A DNA stretch of 64,000 nucleotides, taken from Halichoerus grypus. Taxonomy: Eukaryota; Chordata; Mammalia; Carnivora; Phocidae. The position numbers were made by a program, and so were the translations under genes. Of the stretch, positions 1 to 10,714 are shown piece by piece. Every line of letters starts with the position of its first letter. The stretch's first letter is position 1. Location: assembly GCF_964656455.1 (NCBI RefSeq), contig NC_135726.1:6582001-6646000 (forward strand), in the 5' to 3' direction. The notes under the pieces are model-generated. The model made no database searches, had not been told where the DNA came from, and saw only the letters and a list, made by a program, of their open reading frames with translations.

Positions 1-361
1 GGGAGGACCTGGGGGCAGAGAGGGGATGGAAGTCCAGCCGGGCCAGCCCTTCCTGGAGAGACTCAGAGGCCTCCTTGGCCACTGCCGGGATGGCTGTCAT
101 TAGTACCGACACAGCTGCCTCTGCCCCAGGGAAGAGAGGAAGTGGTCAGAAGCAGCGAGAGAGAACCTTCAAAGAGGACGTGTCCCAACTCCTACCACCC
201 CCTCCTGTCGCAGGAAAAGGGGCCACCACTGAGCTGGGCCTGTACTTCTGGAAACCTCCCACCCGGGGAAGTCGGGGGAAGACAGAACCTGCTTTAACCC
301 CACAGTGACCTCCTGAAAACACTCTAGAATTCTGAGGGCCTCCAGGGGATCCCCCTGGGAT

Positions 362-476
362 GGAGCAGATATGGGAAAGGATGTGAAAGTAACTGGTTTT
401 CCTTCCTTCTGTTTTGGGTTTCCCAACAGGTCTACAGCTGGGGAATAGGGGAGCCCAGTCTGGGGTTTTCTGACCA
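362..476 (+). repeat. 115-bp direct duplicate, copy 1 (derived)
   Basis: This segment (GGAGCAGAT... to ...TTCTGACCA) is repeated at 2625-2739 with a single difference (A at 371, G at 2634). Here it sits between two short palindromes: CCAGGGGATCCCCCTGG just upstream and GAGCTCAGAGCTC just downstream. Unlike the other copy it is not preceded by the body of a MIR element, which suggests this copy is the insertion. Confidence 0.95.
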
Positions 477-489
477 TGAGCTCAGAGCT

Positions 490-680
490 CATGAAAAATG
501 GAGGAGCAGGGCACGGCGGTGAAGATTGTGCCTCGGGAGCTGTGGGTTCAAATCCTGCCTCTGCTGCTTCTTAGCTCTGTGGTCAGGGTCAGGTTGCTCA
601 CCTTCTCTGGGCCCTGGTGTCCTCCTCGGGAATGTGGAGACAACCAAGTCCTTGGAAGACTGGTGAGAGCTCAGTGAGGC
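490..680 (+). repeat. MIR SINE fragment
   Basis: The core matches the MIR consensus pattern: GGGTTCAAATCCTGCCTCTGC, then TAGCTCTGTG and a CTCTGGGCC segment. It lies directly after copy 1 of the 115-bp duplicate. Ancient and non-coding. Confidence 0.75.
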
Positions 681-1600
681 GTGAGACGTCGAGCGCTAAA
701 GGCAAGGCCTGCTGTGCAGACGAGTTTGATAAATGGCAGCTCCTCTGATGTCAGGGACATCTCTGAGGCGCTGGGGCCCACGGCGGGCTGGCAGCAGGTG
801 GAGGCTGGGCCCAGGGCACACCCAGAGAAAACCAGCCATGCAGCTACCACAAATGGAGAGAGAATCAGAAAAATCTTAAGGACAAAATGGGTTTGATGAT
901 GGGTTGTTCCCCATCTCTCCAGAGGTCCAGTCTGAACCCTCTTCATTGCAGAGTCTAACCCTCAAACACCTCCAGGGAAGGAGGAACCACCACCACCACA
1001 GCATGAAGGGTCCGGGACACCATCTCAGGAGCCGAGCCAGAACTCTGCTGCCTTGCCCCACATGCAGATGTCATTTTATCTGTCCGCTGCCACCACCGTC
1101 TTGAGTCTAGCTCTGAGTATCAGAGGCCACTCTAGCCTTACGGTACAATAGCTGTTTGCAGATCTCCTGTTCCGTCATCAAGAAGCAGTCAGCAGGGCTG
1201 GGACCTGAGCGAGGTGAACGAGGCGCCTAGGGTGGGAGCCTGAGAGTGAGTGCCTCCTGAAGCTTTTCCTTTTAGGGTGTCCCCGGGGCCCCTCACTCAC
1301 CTCACCCTCTCCAGACCCTGGCAACCAATCTCTGGTTCCCATTCCTCCCTCTTTCAAAGGGTACAGCCACCTCCACTTCCAAACTATCCACCAAGAACCA
1401 AACAGGACGCTTTATGAGAAGGTCCTGGAAATGAAAGAAAGGAAGAGAGGCTCCTCTATTTCTCAGAGCCCTTCATGTCACGGGATAACTCACTCCATTA
1501 AGACTGAGACCATCCTCTGCTTCAAGTTCAGCAAACTCTCTTCCAAAATCCCGCCCCCACCCCCCAAAGGAAGCATTGGAAATATAAATAGAAACTCTTA
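680..1600. other. Intergenic sequence without recognisable features
   Basis: Both strands contain only short chance open frames. No splice-flanked exon, conserved domain or high-confidence repeat was recognised. Confidence 0.5.
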
Positions 1601-2010
1601 GAGACATGGTGCCAGAAGTTTACACCCATTTTGTTTGACAAAAGACCGAGGGACAGTAATATTTTAGCAATTCACATGAGAGGAAACACAATTGGCCAAC
1701 TTAAAAAAAAAAAAAGAAAGAAGATAGTCAACCTCACTAGTCCTCAAAGAAATGAAAATGAAATGCTCTTTATATTTGAATCAAATAATTTGCTTATTTA
1801 ACAATATACTACGGACATCTCTTTCTAGGTCAGCAAATCCAGCAAACGTCATTGTCTTTGGGTTGTTTACAGTTCTGTGTCTTTGTTTCTCTTACAAGCA
1901 GTGCATTTTTCCATATGTACTTCTGAACACTTGGGGGAGAATATTCACAGAAAAAAAAACTATTTTCCATTGTAAATGCTGGACCACATTATCAAAACAT
2001 ATATGTATAT
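1600..2010 (+). repeat. L1 relic
   Basis: A/T-rich sequence contains the L1 ORF2/3'-region signature: ...CACAATTGGCCAAC, then TCAACCTCACTAGTCCTCAAAGAAATG. Heavily decayed, with an internal A13 run near 1703-1715. Confidence 0.55.
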
Positions 2011-2479
2011 TTTAAAATTTGACAGAAATGTCAAATTGCCCTCCAAATACTTTACTGTTTGACTTGATAACAATATCCCTCTATTACTTTTTTTTTTTTT
2101 AATTAAAAAAGGCGCTTTGTTTAAGATTTGTTTAAGATGACAGAGATGGTAAAAAGCAACCCAGATGGGCTCAGGGAAGAGGCTCTTTGGCTGAGTTAGT
2201 TCTTGGTCCCCCAAATAAACCCCCAAACCAGTTGCGCATGAACATGTAAATCAAACCCATGCTTTGGGTGCCCAGCGTTGACTTCTGTTTCCTGCCTGGA
2301 GAGCCCCATGTAAAAGCAAGGGCGGGAAGGCAGCTGGGCTGAGCTTCAGTGAGCACCCAGAGCCTGGAAGTCAACCCCACCCTTACGCTCCCACCCTGGG
2401 CCCTCCCCTGCCATATCCGACCCTCGGAGCTTGGAGAGGTCACCTCTAGGAGGGAAGGAGCCAGGCTGGGTCACCGGGA

Positions 2480-2660
2480 AGGTCGCAGTTTCCATCTCAG
2501 CTCCAGTAGTGTCTCATTTCACATGTCTGACTTCAGACAAGTTGCTAAGACTCTCTGATCCTCAGTTTTCCTAATCTATAAAATGGGTCCGCTAAAACCT
2601 GCCTGACTCACTGGATTGTGATGAGGAGCAGATGTGGGAAAGGATGTGAAAGTAACTGGT
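2480..2660 (+). repeat. MIR SINE fragment
   Basis: Shows the MIR tail pattern GACTTCAGACAAGTTGC, CTCAGTTTTCC, TCTATAAAATGG and GATTGTGATGAGG. It overlaps the start of copy 2 of the 115-bp duplicate, which helps decide which copy is older. Confidence 0.75.
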
Positions 2661-2739
2661 TTTCCTTCCTTCTGTTTTGGGTTTCCCAACAGGTCTACAG
2701 CTGGGGAATAGGGGAGCCCAGTCTGGGGTTTTCTGACCA
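2625..2739 (+). repeat. 115-bp direct duplicate, copy 2 (probable source)
   Basis: Identical at 114 of 115 positions to 362-476. Its left part continues smoothly from the 3' portion of a MIR element (2480-2660: CAGTTTTCCTAATCTATAAAATGG and so on). This context looks ancestral. Confidence 0.95.
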
Positions 2740-2749
2740 CAAGTGCTTT

Positions 2750-3990
2750 CCCAGAAATAGTCTTCTTCGAAGTTATTATGTTTTATCTGATCAGGTTATA
2801 CATGGACATGAAACAAAATTCAAAAGGTCTAAAAGGGTAAGTGTGAGAAGCAAGTCTCTTTCCCACTCCTGACCCCTCCCGCCAGGTCCCTGCCCCAGAG
2901 GCAGCCTTTGTCACCTCTTTCTTGTGTCTTCTCTCTGGGTGTTTCGTGCATTTCCACTTCTGCACCTTGCTTAAAAAAAAAAAAAAAAAAAAAAAAGTCT
3001 TGCCAATGTTTCTTGAAGCTTTTCCCCCATCAGTGCATATGGAGCTTCCTCGTTTTTTTTTTTCTCATGCCTACTTTTTACTTTGAAAGTTTCAATACTA
3101 TAAAAAAGTTGCAAGAAGAGGAACATGAACAACCATATTTTAAAGCTTGGATTCACCAATTATTAATACACGCCACCTTTGCTCTGTTTCTCTTTTTTTT
3201 TTCTAAACTACCCAAGAGCCCAGGGTTAGTTCAGCAGATATCTACTAAGAAGGACATTCTCCCATATAACCACAATACAATGATCACACTCAGGAAAGTC
3301 AACATTCATACAGTGCTATCTCATATATAGCCCATAATCAAATTTCCCCAGGTGTCTAATCAAAATGTCATTTTTAAGAATCCAAGTTCCAATGAAGGAG
3401 CGCTCAGTGCGTTTAACTGCCATGTCTGTTTAATCTCGTTCAACCTCCCAGCCTATTTCGTCTTTTACCACATCAAGATTTTTGAAGGTCTAGGCCAGTT
3501 TTGCAAAATATCCCTCAGTTTGAATTTCTCTGATAGTTTCCTCACAATATGCTTAGTTTAAGCATTTTTTTTTTTTTTTTGCAGGAATGTTACATGGGTG
3601 ACGTTACACCTCATTATTGTTCATGGCACATAGTATCCCAGTACATTACAATTTATGTAACTTGTCCTCTACCCATAGAGACCTAGGTGGTTTCCAATCA
3701 TGTTTCATAAACAATGCTACAGTGAATATTCTGAAACTTTTGTCATTTTGAAACTGTCTAGTGTGTGTAGGAGGAATTCCTACAAGTGGAATCACTGCAC
3801 CTACATAAACTGCCCTTTATAGAGGATATACTCATTAATACTCCCACTAGTACTGTGTGAGGACGCTTGCACCAGAAGGCTGTCTTATTTTTTAACTTGC
3901 ATCTCACTGTGTCCTGTCTGGTAAGGTCACACATCCTTGTCAAGTCTCTGGGTGACAAGATTTCCTTACATTTCCTTACATTTTCTCCTG
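2750..3990 (+). repeat. Old L1M 3'-end fragments
   Basis: Several blocks resemble mammalian-wide L1M 3' regions: CAAAATTCAAAAGGTCTAAAAGGG, GTCTAGGCCAGTTTTGC and GGTTTCCAATCATGTTTCATAAACAATGC. The blocks are broken by T and A runs (A23-24 around 2971-2996). Non-coding. Confidence 0.65.
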
Positions 3991-4041
3991 GAATTGGCAA
4001 GAAATCCTACTTTCCAAAGACAAAGTCCCAAGTGCTCCAAA

Positions 4042-4456
4042 GGAGCACAATTTTTTAAAAGATTTTATTTATCTTTTTTTTTTTTTTAAAGATTTTATTT
4101 ATTTATTCATGAGAGACAGAAAGAGAGACAGAGGCAGAGGGAGAAGCAGGCTCCCCGCGGAGCAGGGAGCCCGATGGGGGACTCAATCCCAGGACCCTGG
4201 GATTATGACCTGAGCCGAAGGTAGACGCTTAACCAACTGAGCCACCCAGGCGTCCCTTTATTTATCTTTTTTGAGAGAGAGAGAAAGCGAGCGCACAGGA
4301 GCGGGGAGAGGGGCAGAGAGAGAGGGAGAAGCAGACTCCTGATTGAGCAGGGAGCCTGCCTTGGGGCTTGATCCCAGGACCCTGAGATCATGACCTGAGC
4401 TGAAGTCAGAGGCTTAACCAACTGAGCCACCCAGGCGCCCCTGGAGAACAATTCTT
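4042..4456 (-). mobile_element. Older Can-SINE, interrupted, with target duplication
   Basis: A tRNA-Lys-derived carnivoran SINE in minus orientation has its head near 4441 (GGCGCCTGGGTGGCTCAGTT on the minus strand) and its A/T-rich tail at 4057. Flanks GGAGCACAATTTTT (4042-4055) and GGAGAACAATTCTT (4443-4456) are a 14-bp target-site duplication with two mismatches. It is split at its tail by a second SINE. Confidence 0.85.
4064..4272 (-). mobile_element. Younger Can-SINE nested in the older one
   Basis: A second minus-strand SINE (body 4080-4256) inserted into the tail of the older element. A perfect 16-bp target-site duplication TTTATTTATCTTTTTT flanks it (4064-4079 and 4257-4272). Its low divergence and intact duplication mark it as the later insertion. 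Confidence 0.9.
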
Positions 4457-4728
4457 GCTCTTGGTTACAAAACACATCCATATGCTCTGTAAGCTCCGAT
4501 TCAAAGGGAGGATTTGTTAAGCAAAGAAGGTGTGTTAAGCACCTTGCTAGTTGATTGATGGATGTTATCAAGCCTGACAAGTGAGAATGATTAATTTGCC
4601 CATTTTACAGATAAAGAAACTGAGGTTCAGGGAGGTTATAAGCGGTTTACTTGTCTGATTGAGGAATAACCGACTCAGGCCTCATTGCCATCACAGAAGC
4701 GTGCATAGGTCTTATTCTTCGCATCCCT

Positions 4729-4751
4729 CCCCCCCCCCCCCCCCCCCCCCC
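4729..4751 (+). repeat. C23 homopolymer
   Basis: An uninterrupted run of 23 C (23 G on the other strand). Such runs are unstable in replication and sequencing and can form i-motif or G-quadruplex structures. It lies about 90 bp before the promoter-like island. Confidence 0.95.
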
Positions 4752-4839
4752 GCCGGGTGTTGGTGGTTGGGACAGAAAGAAACAAATCCTACGTATTCAC
4801 TCTAAATCCACAAATCGTTAAGCCCCAGCCACCGCGTTA

Positions 4840-5110
4840 GGTTACGGTGAATCACCTCTGCTACCGCCGCGGGCTCTCAGATCCCTTGAAAACTACTTTC
4901 TCCAGAATGCATCGCTCTCACGGACTCTTCTGGTCTCCTATGGACTACATTTCCCAGGATACAGTGCGCCCACACCCGCCTGCTCACTTCCGCTCCCGGC
5001 CCTTCCTGGGTGTTGCAGTCTCTGTGCAGTGGGTGGGACCCCGAGGGCGGGAGGAGGAGCTTGGGGCTGTCACCCTCACGTGGCCCAAAAGCATCTTGTG
5101 GGAATAGGTG
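4840..5110. promoter_or_regulatory. Promoter-like island with tandem ZNF143/STAF sites
   Basis: A CpG-enriched stretch (about 16 CpG in 260 bp) contains two matches to the ZNF143/STAF motif ACTACAATTCCCAGCATGC. One is ACTACTTTCTCCAGAATGC (4892-4910); the other is ACTACATTTCCCAGGATACAG beginning at 4944. They are 52 bp apart in the same orientation. Nearby are an ETS-type CACTTCCG, a GC box-like GGGCGGG and an E-box in CTCACGTGGC. This is the layout of a broad promoter. No coding exon could be linked to it, so the transcript it might start is unknown; a non-coding first exon or lncRNA is possible. Confidence 0.6.
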
Positions 5111-5469
5111 TCACACTTATAAGCCAGGAGACACAGGGGAGGCCCGAAAGCACTTTCCCCCTCTCCCTTTAGCCACCCGGGGAGCCATCGGTTGAGACCC
5201 TCTGGCCCACTTTAGGGTTAGCAGAGGTTCCTTGAGGATCCTGGCATTCACTTTACAGTTGAGTTTTCTAGGGACCGTGAGATTCTGTCCTTTATTCTGT
5301 GACATCATGTTGCGCCAGAAGCATACCCATGTTTTTCCTCCTTAAGACACCCACTCCCTTCCAAGCAGAACGGAAGGAAGCACCTTTTAATATGCTATCT
5401 TGTTCCGACCCACTGTTGCCCCCTCCAGGGAGTTAGGCTCACTGTAGCCAGGGCAATGTTCCAAAGTTA

Positions 5470-5740
5470 AATCACTCAGTCGCTTCACATTCCATGGCTT
5501 CCCGTTGCTCTCAGGATCCCATGCAGACTCCATGTTATGGCCTGTGAGAGCCGACCTGTCCAATTTCACCTTATTCTACTGGCCACCCCATAAATCCCCT
5601 CCAGGCCCACTGGTCCTGGCTGCTGGAATACGCCTTGCTCCCTCTAGCCTCATGGCCTCTGGCCATGCAGGTGCCCCGGCCAGGACGGTGCTACCCCTCT
5701 GCTCTTTGCATGGCTTACAGCTGTTCACTCTGTGTCATTC
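5470..5740 (+). repeat. L2 fragment
   Basis: Pattern of the L2 3' region: CATTCCATGGCTTCCCGTTGC, then GTCCTGGCTGCTGGAATACGCC, then CTCTTTGCATGGCTTAC. Ancient LINE relic without coding capacity. Confidence 0.6.
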
Positions 5741-6162
5741 AGAGTCCTACAAGCAGACAGAAAGCACCCCGGTTCTTTTAACTGAGAGAATGTAAAGAAG
5801 GGTCATTTAAAAGGGTATCATGGCTTAATAGTGACAGAGCAGCTACCACCCCCCAGGGCTAGAGGAACAAAGGAAGCAGCTGATTATGAAAATTTAGAAG
5901 TTGGGGGAGGTTAATGGTGGGCTCTGGGCCTCTGAGGGGCTGGCCAGCTTAAACATCCCCTCCCAGGAGAGGTGGCCCTGATCCTGGTAACCCCCCCCGG
6001 CAGAGCACCCCACCTTGCCCTTCATAATGCTGTCCGCACATTGTACATCATTGCACTAAGTGCCCCCCACTTTGTTGACAGAATCATTTCCCAGGGACAG
6101 TGCATTGGGAGTTCCTGCGCTGGCTGGACCGGGATTCTGCCATTTATCTAAACTCTCCTTGA

Positions 6163-6386
6163 GGGACGCCTGGGTGGCTCAGTCAGTTAAGCGTCTGCCT
6201 TCCACTCGGGACTCAATCCCCAGGGTCCTGGGATCGAGTCCCGAGTGGGGCTCCCTGCTCAGCGGGGAGTCTGTTTCTCCCCTCCCTCTGCCTGCCTCGG
6301 GCTCGTGCTCTCTCTCACTATCTTTCTCTCTCTCTCTCAAATAAATAAATAAAATCTTAAAAAAGAAAGAAAGAAAGAAAGAAAAG
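6163..6386 (+). mobile_element. Can-SINE, plus strand
   Basis: Full-length element: head GGGACGCCTGGGTGGCTCAG, body with CTCCCTGCTCAGCGGGGAG, a CT-rich block, then AAATAAATAAATAAAATC and an (AAAG)n tail. The body type is that of arctoid carnivorans. Confidence 0.93.
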
Positions 6387-6929
6387 GTGTATAAAGTACC
6401 TCAATGTGCCACGCATAGTGATGGGGCTTCTCCCTCTTGTTTGTTTGTCTCCTCTAGTTGTGAGCTCCCATCACAGTTCAAACAGAGAACCTCCCTCTGA
6501 CTCCCTGAGAGTGGGTCACTGGCCTAATGTGGGGCTGGATCAAAACCAAGGCTGAGGGGCCTGGTCCATGGGAGAAGGGGGCTGCCTTGGGGGACCCTCT
6601 CTTGCTCTGTGAAGCAAAAAGGTACATGGATCAGAACTCTTCTCAAACTTGCTTAAGCAAAATGGGGAATTTATTGTCTCACCTGTTGGGCACTACCTTC
6701 AGGTCAGGCTGGATCCAGGAACTCAATAGATCTTCATCAGGGTCGTCTCATTCATCAACCCAGTGACTGGGCAATAGGGTGCAGTGACTGCTCTTTGCTT
6801 GACTCACATGCCCCTTAGGGCAGGGCAGGGTTGGTGACTGTGATTGATAGCCCCACTGAATCAGCTCCCAAAGAAGAAGCGTTGATGTTACCGGAAGAAT
6901 GAAAGAGAGTAGGGTAAGTAGTAAGCCTT

Positions 6930-7140
6930 ACTATCTGCCATATACTGTTCTAAGCACTCCTCCTTGTTAACTCAGCAAATCCTTCTAATAACCCTACAAA
7001 GTAGGTATCATTTTCATCACTCCCATTTTATAGGTGAAGAAGCTGAGGCACAGGGCGCCTCAGGTCAGAGTTAGTGAGGGACAGAACCCGCATTCTGCCC
7101 CTGACAGTCTGGCTCCAAGTCCAACACTGTACCCCTTCCT
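6930..7140 (-). repeat. MIR SINE, minus strand
   Basis: The plus strand reads the MIR reverse complement: CTGTTCTAAGCACT, AACCCTACAAAGTAGGTA, CCCATTTTATAGGTGAAGAAGCTGAGGC and so on. Ancient and non-coding. Confidence 0.8.
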
Positions 7141-7359
7141 CATGTCGCCTCCCCCTACCAGACAGGAACCAGAGACGGTCCCCACAGGGGCAGCCCCAGA
7201 AGGGGGCCCAGCACTCTCCTGGAGTAGTGTGGACGGCAGCTGGGACCGCAGGTGGCCCAGCCCTCAGTGCCTCTGCCTCTGGAAAATGCTGGGAGCTCTT
7301 AGAGGACTTACCACAGGTTGAGGACATTCCCAGGCTCCACCCCAGGGGCCTAAGTCCTG

Positions 7360-7480
7360 GCTTGAAGGGCCAGACACCAGCTTTGCCACGGCCATAAGCT
7401 GGCTGTGTGACTTGCGGCCAGTCACTGCCCCTCTCAGGGCCTGTTTCTTCCTCTTGCAAATGAGCAAGCTGGGCCTGACC
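7360..7480 (+). repeat. MIR SINE fragment, plus strand
   Basis: CAGCTTTGCCACGGCC, GCTGTGTGACTTGCGGCCAG and CTGTTTCTTCCTCTTGCAAATGAG follow the MIR core order. A 268-codon chance frame on the minus strand crosses it and is not a gene. Confidence 0.65.
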
Positions 7481-7869
7481 CCCCCACGCACACCACTGAG
7501 GGTTCTCTCTGGGGAAAAGTTGGGGACGAACTGCTCCAACTTGTGGTTGGCCACAAACTGCTCTGTCCCCAGGTGCTGGGAAAACAGGGTGTCCCCTGCG
7601 CCCCGCACAGCAGTGGCTCTGAGCCCCCAGAGGGACTTGGCCCAACTGTGAAGCCCGCCTCCTCTCCCACGGCCACCCTTCTCCCGAGGCCCACCTCACC
7701 CACCGTTGCTGGGCCCGCCGGCAGACAGCGCCCCGCCCCGACTGGGGCAGCCCCGCGCACTCCTGCTCCACCTTCTCCATCCGGTAGCTTAGCCGCCTGC
7801 GGGCTTCACACACTCCTGGGGCAGCGGCTCTCAACTGAGGTGGTCGTGTGGGGTTTCTGGATTTAGCAA

Positions 7870-8140
7870 ATAAAAATGCAATCTTTGGGGCACAACTGGA
7901 CTAAAAAGCTGTGAGTCGCTTATCTGAAATTCAAATGTAACTGGGAAACCTGCATCTTTGTCTGGCAACCCTACACCCAGGGGGCATCTGTCATGTCTGG
8001 AAACATTTTTGGTTGTCAAAACTGGGGAGTTCCATTGGTGTCTCGTGGGTCGAGGCCGGAACACTGTTCAAAACCCTACAGGAGGACTCCACCGTGAGGA
8101 ATAATCCTACCCAAATATCCGCAGTGCCAAGGCTAAGAAA
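7870..8140 (+). repeat. Old hAT-like DNA transposon relic
   Basis: Contains GGCATCTGTCATGTCTGGAAACATTTTTGGTTGTC and, further on, a segment ending in the ...CCCTACAGGA region. The same family is present at 47985-48210 (reverse) and 62795-63000. The superfamily assignment is from memory and not certain. Confidence 0.5.
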
Positions 8141-8481
8141 TTCTAGGTGCTTCCCCAGAGCTAATACACAGACTTAACTGCGACCTCAGGGACTTGTCAG
8201 AGGCGGCTGTGGTCGTCCCACCCGACACGGGTGAAATGGCTTGTTCAAGGTCATGCAGCTGGCGAGGAGCAAAGAGGAGTCCTCCACCTGTCTGCGTCTT
8301 CTCCTCTCTAATAGACTCACCTGTTCTTCTAAACAGGGAAGCCAGGAAATAGTGGGGGAGGGGAGGCAGGTAGAGCCTTACAGGGTCCGCAGACCCCCAG
8401 GGAATGGCACTGGGGCCTGGCCCTTCTGGGCTCCTTAGGGCGTGCAAGCGTGTGCTGGGGAGGGGGAAATCCCAGGTGCTG

Positions 8482-8495
8482 CCACCAGATGGCAG
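8482..8495 (+). promoter_or_regulatory. CTCF-type core motif
   Basis: CCACCAGATGGCAG matches every position of the CTCF core CCASYAGRKGGCRS. It lies 3.5 kb from the 12-kb CpG island on the side away from CMIP. Confidence 0.5.
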
Positions 8496-8554
8496 CAGAA
8501 GCTTGGAAATGAGTCCGCACGCCCTGGCGTTCTACCGGGAATAACTGGACAGTC

Positions 8555-8740
8555 TCAAAAACTCCTGGGTCCACCTCCAGAGATCCTGACCGAGTGGGTT
8601 GGCCAGGCTCAGCAGGCACGGGTATTTTCTGAACAGCTACCAGGTGATCCTAATGTGCAGCCAGGATTGAGAAGCACTGGTCGAAGGCCTTGGTTTTCGT
8701 CCCTGATAGCTCATCAGAATCACCTGGGAGCCTTAAAAAT
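8555..8740 (+). repeat. MER-type hAT fossil
   Basis: ACCAGGTGATCCTAATGTGCAGCC with GGATTGAGAAGCACTGG, then CATCAGAATCACCTGGGAGCC, are typical terminal parts of small hAT-Charlie-like elements. The two pieces may be two adjoining copies. Confidence 0.55.
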
Positions 8741-8759
8741 ACCAATGTGGATACCAACG

Positions 8760-9180
8760 TGGGTAGCACCTCAACGTCGACTGACGGATGATGGATAAGC
8801 AAAATGGGGTCCATACGGACAATGGAAGGTTATTCAGCCACTGGAGGAATGAAACTCTGACGTGCCTACAACGTGGATGAGCCCTGGACGTCACTGTGCT
8901 AAGTGAATCAAGCCAGATGCACAGGATTCCACTCCGATGAGGTTTAGGGTGCTCGAATTCAGAGACAGAACGTGGTGCTCGCTATAGGCTGGCGGAGGGA
9001 GGAATGGGGAGTTGGTGTTCAATGGGTAGGGCTTCGATTTGGGAAAATGAACATTTCTGGAGGTGATGGTAGAACGTGAATATACTCATTGCCACTGAAC
9101 CACACATTTGAAAACAGCGAAAACGGTCCATTTTATGTTATACACATTTTACCACAATAACAAAATGCACTGGAAACAGA
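8760..9180 (+). repeat. L1M 3'-end fragment
   Basis: Follows the order of an old L1 3' end: ...GGTTATTCAGCCACTGGAGG, ACGTGGATGAGCCC, GTGCTAAGTGAATCAAGCCAG, GGAATGGGGAGTTGGTGTTCAATGGG, ACCACAATAACAAAATGC. A sister copy is at 29785-29970. Confidence 0.75.
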
Positions 9181-9389
9181 AATGTCACGATTAAGGTTTC
9201 AGGTCATTCCACAAAATGAACCCACAAATGTCCAAGTCTGCTCAGAGCAATTCAGTAAGAGGGTCTGGGGTTGGAGCCCCCACTCTGGGAGTGTCTACAA
9301 ACGTCCTGGGTGAATTTCAGAAGCAGGTCGTGGGCTGAGATTATTCTAAGATCCCAGCGTCAGGGAAGAATAGTGGGTACACCATCCCT

Positions 9390-9920
9390 TTACCTGTTGC
9401 CCCAGTTTTAAAATCTGTCCACAAATTCTTTGATGCTCTTCCTTCGAGAGGTGGACCCTAATTTGCCTCTCCTGAGCATGGGCTGTTCTCAGTGACTTGC
9501 TGCTAATAAATGGGAACAGCAGAAGTGACAACGAGGGCCATCAGAGACCCCGCTGGTAAAGGTCACCATAGTTTCAGGCTTGGTCTCTCTCTGATCACTC
9601 ACCCTAGGAAGAGCCATGTCATGAGAACATTCAAGTAGCCTTCTGGAGAACCATGTGAGGAGAAACTGAGGCCTCCCTCCAACCGCGATGTGGGGCGCCA
9701 TCACAGAAGTGGGCCCTCCAGCCCAGAAAGCCTTCAGATGAGACCCAAACCCCAGCTGCTGTCCTGATGGCTGCCCCATCGGAGCCCTGAGCCAGAACTA
9801 CCCAGCTAAGCCACTCCTGAATTCCCACCCCACAGAAAGAGTGAGATGCTTGCTTGTTGTTTTAAGCCACTACATTTTGGGGTGATTTGTTACATTGCAG
9901 TAGGTACTTAATATAACCAT
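9390..9920 (+). repeat. MLT1-like LTR (ERVL-MaLR)
   Basis: Ends with TTGTTTTAAGCCACTACATTTTGGGGTGATTTGTTACATTGCAG, the standard 3' end of MLT1 LTRs. The body has the GGCCATCAGAGACCC and CTTCAGATGAGACC blocks. Solo LTR relic, no internal genes. Confidence 0.7.
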
Positions 9921-9929
9921 TCATGAGTC

Positions 9930-10145
9930 ACTAAATCATCCCCTCATCCCTTTCCACGGCCACCCATTCATCCACCCATCGACTCACCTACCTATCCATT
10001 CATGTATCTATCCACTAATCCATCTTCCCGTCTGTTCCTTTGTTCATTCACTTATTCACCCAGCCACCCAGCCAGCTCCCCACCCCCTCCCAACCACCCA
10101 GCCAGCCCCCCAGCCCCCAGGCACCCGGCCAGCCCCCCATCTGTT
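9930..10145 (+). repeat. Degenerate CATC/CCAGCC-rich simple repeat
   Basis: A CATC/CATT-type tract (about 9930-10060) merges into a short CACCCAGCCAGCCCCC-type array (about 10058-10140). The chance open frame across it is rich in Ser, Pro and His and is not taken as a gene. Confidence 0.8.
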
Positions 10146-10714
10146 CCTCACAGAATAGACCCATGTAAATACCTGTCACATGAACGAGGAAACATTTTCT
10201 AAACATGAAGTCTATGTGACTTGCTGAGACAGGCCAGGGGCCTTAGGGGGTTGGTCAGGCGGTTGGCTGCCTCCCTCGAAGTAGCTTCTCCACTGGAAAC
10301 CCATCCAGCCTCCTTTTGTCCTGCGGAAAACCACCCTCAATCCTCCCACAAATCTGTTAGGCCTGCCTGATAGAAAAAGCCTGGTTCTGTCTCTCCACCG
10401 ACCCTCCCACTCCCCCCTCCCCGGCCCTGGCGGAGGGGGGCAAATGCTAAGGCTGCTGGCTGTGACTGAGGGCCATCAGCCTGGAGAAGGAAGACTGGGG
10501 ACAGCAGAGTCTCCTGCCCCCTGAGGGCATTTGTAACCCTCAGCAAGGGGCCACTGGCAGCAGGGACAGAAGCCTGTCTGCTGAGATGCTAGGACAAGCA
10601 CGCAGAATATCAGTAAAACCCACGGCCTCCAAGCAGCGGGCAGTCGACTCGGGTGACTCAGCCCTCTCCTCTCCTCCCCGCTTTGCTGGCTCTGCTCTGG
10701 CTGCACCAGCTCCT

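Noticed and set aside
7028..7834. Minus-strand frame of 268 codons
   Set aside because: Crosses MIR fragments, has no recognisable domain, and adjoining frames on both strands are also open in this GC-rich stretch.
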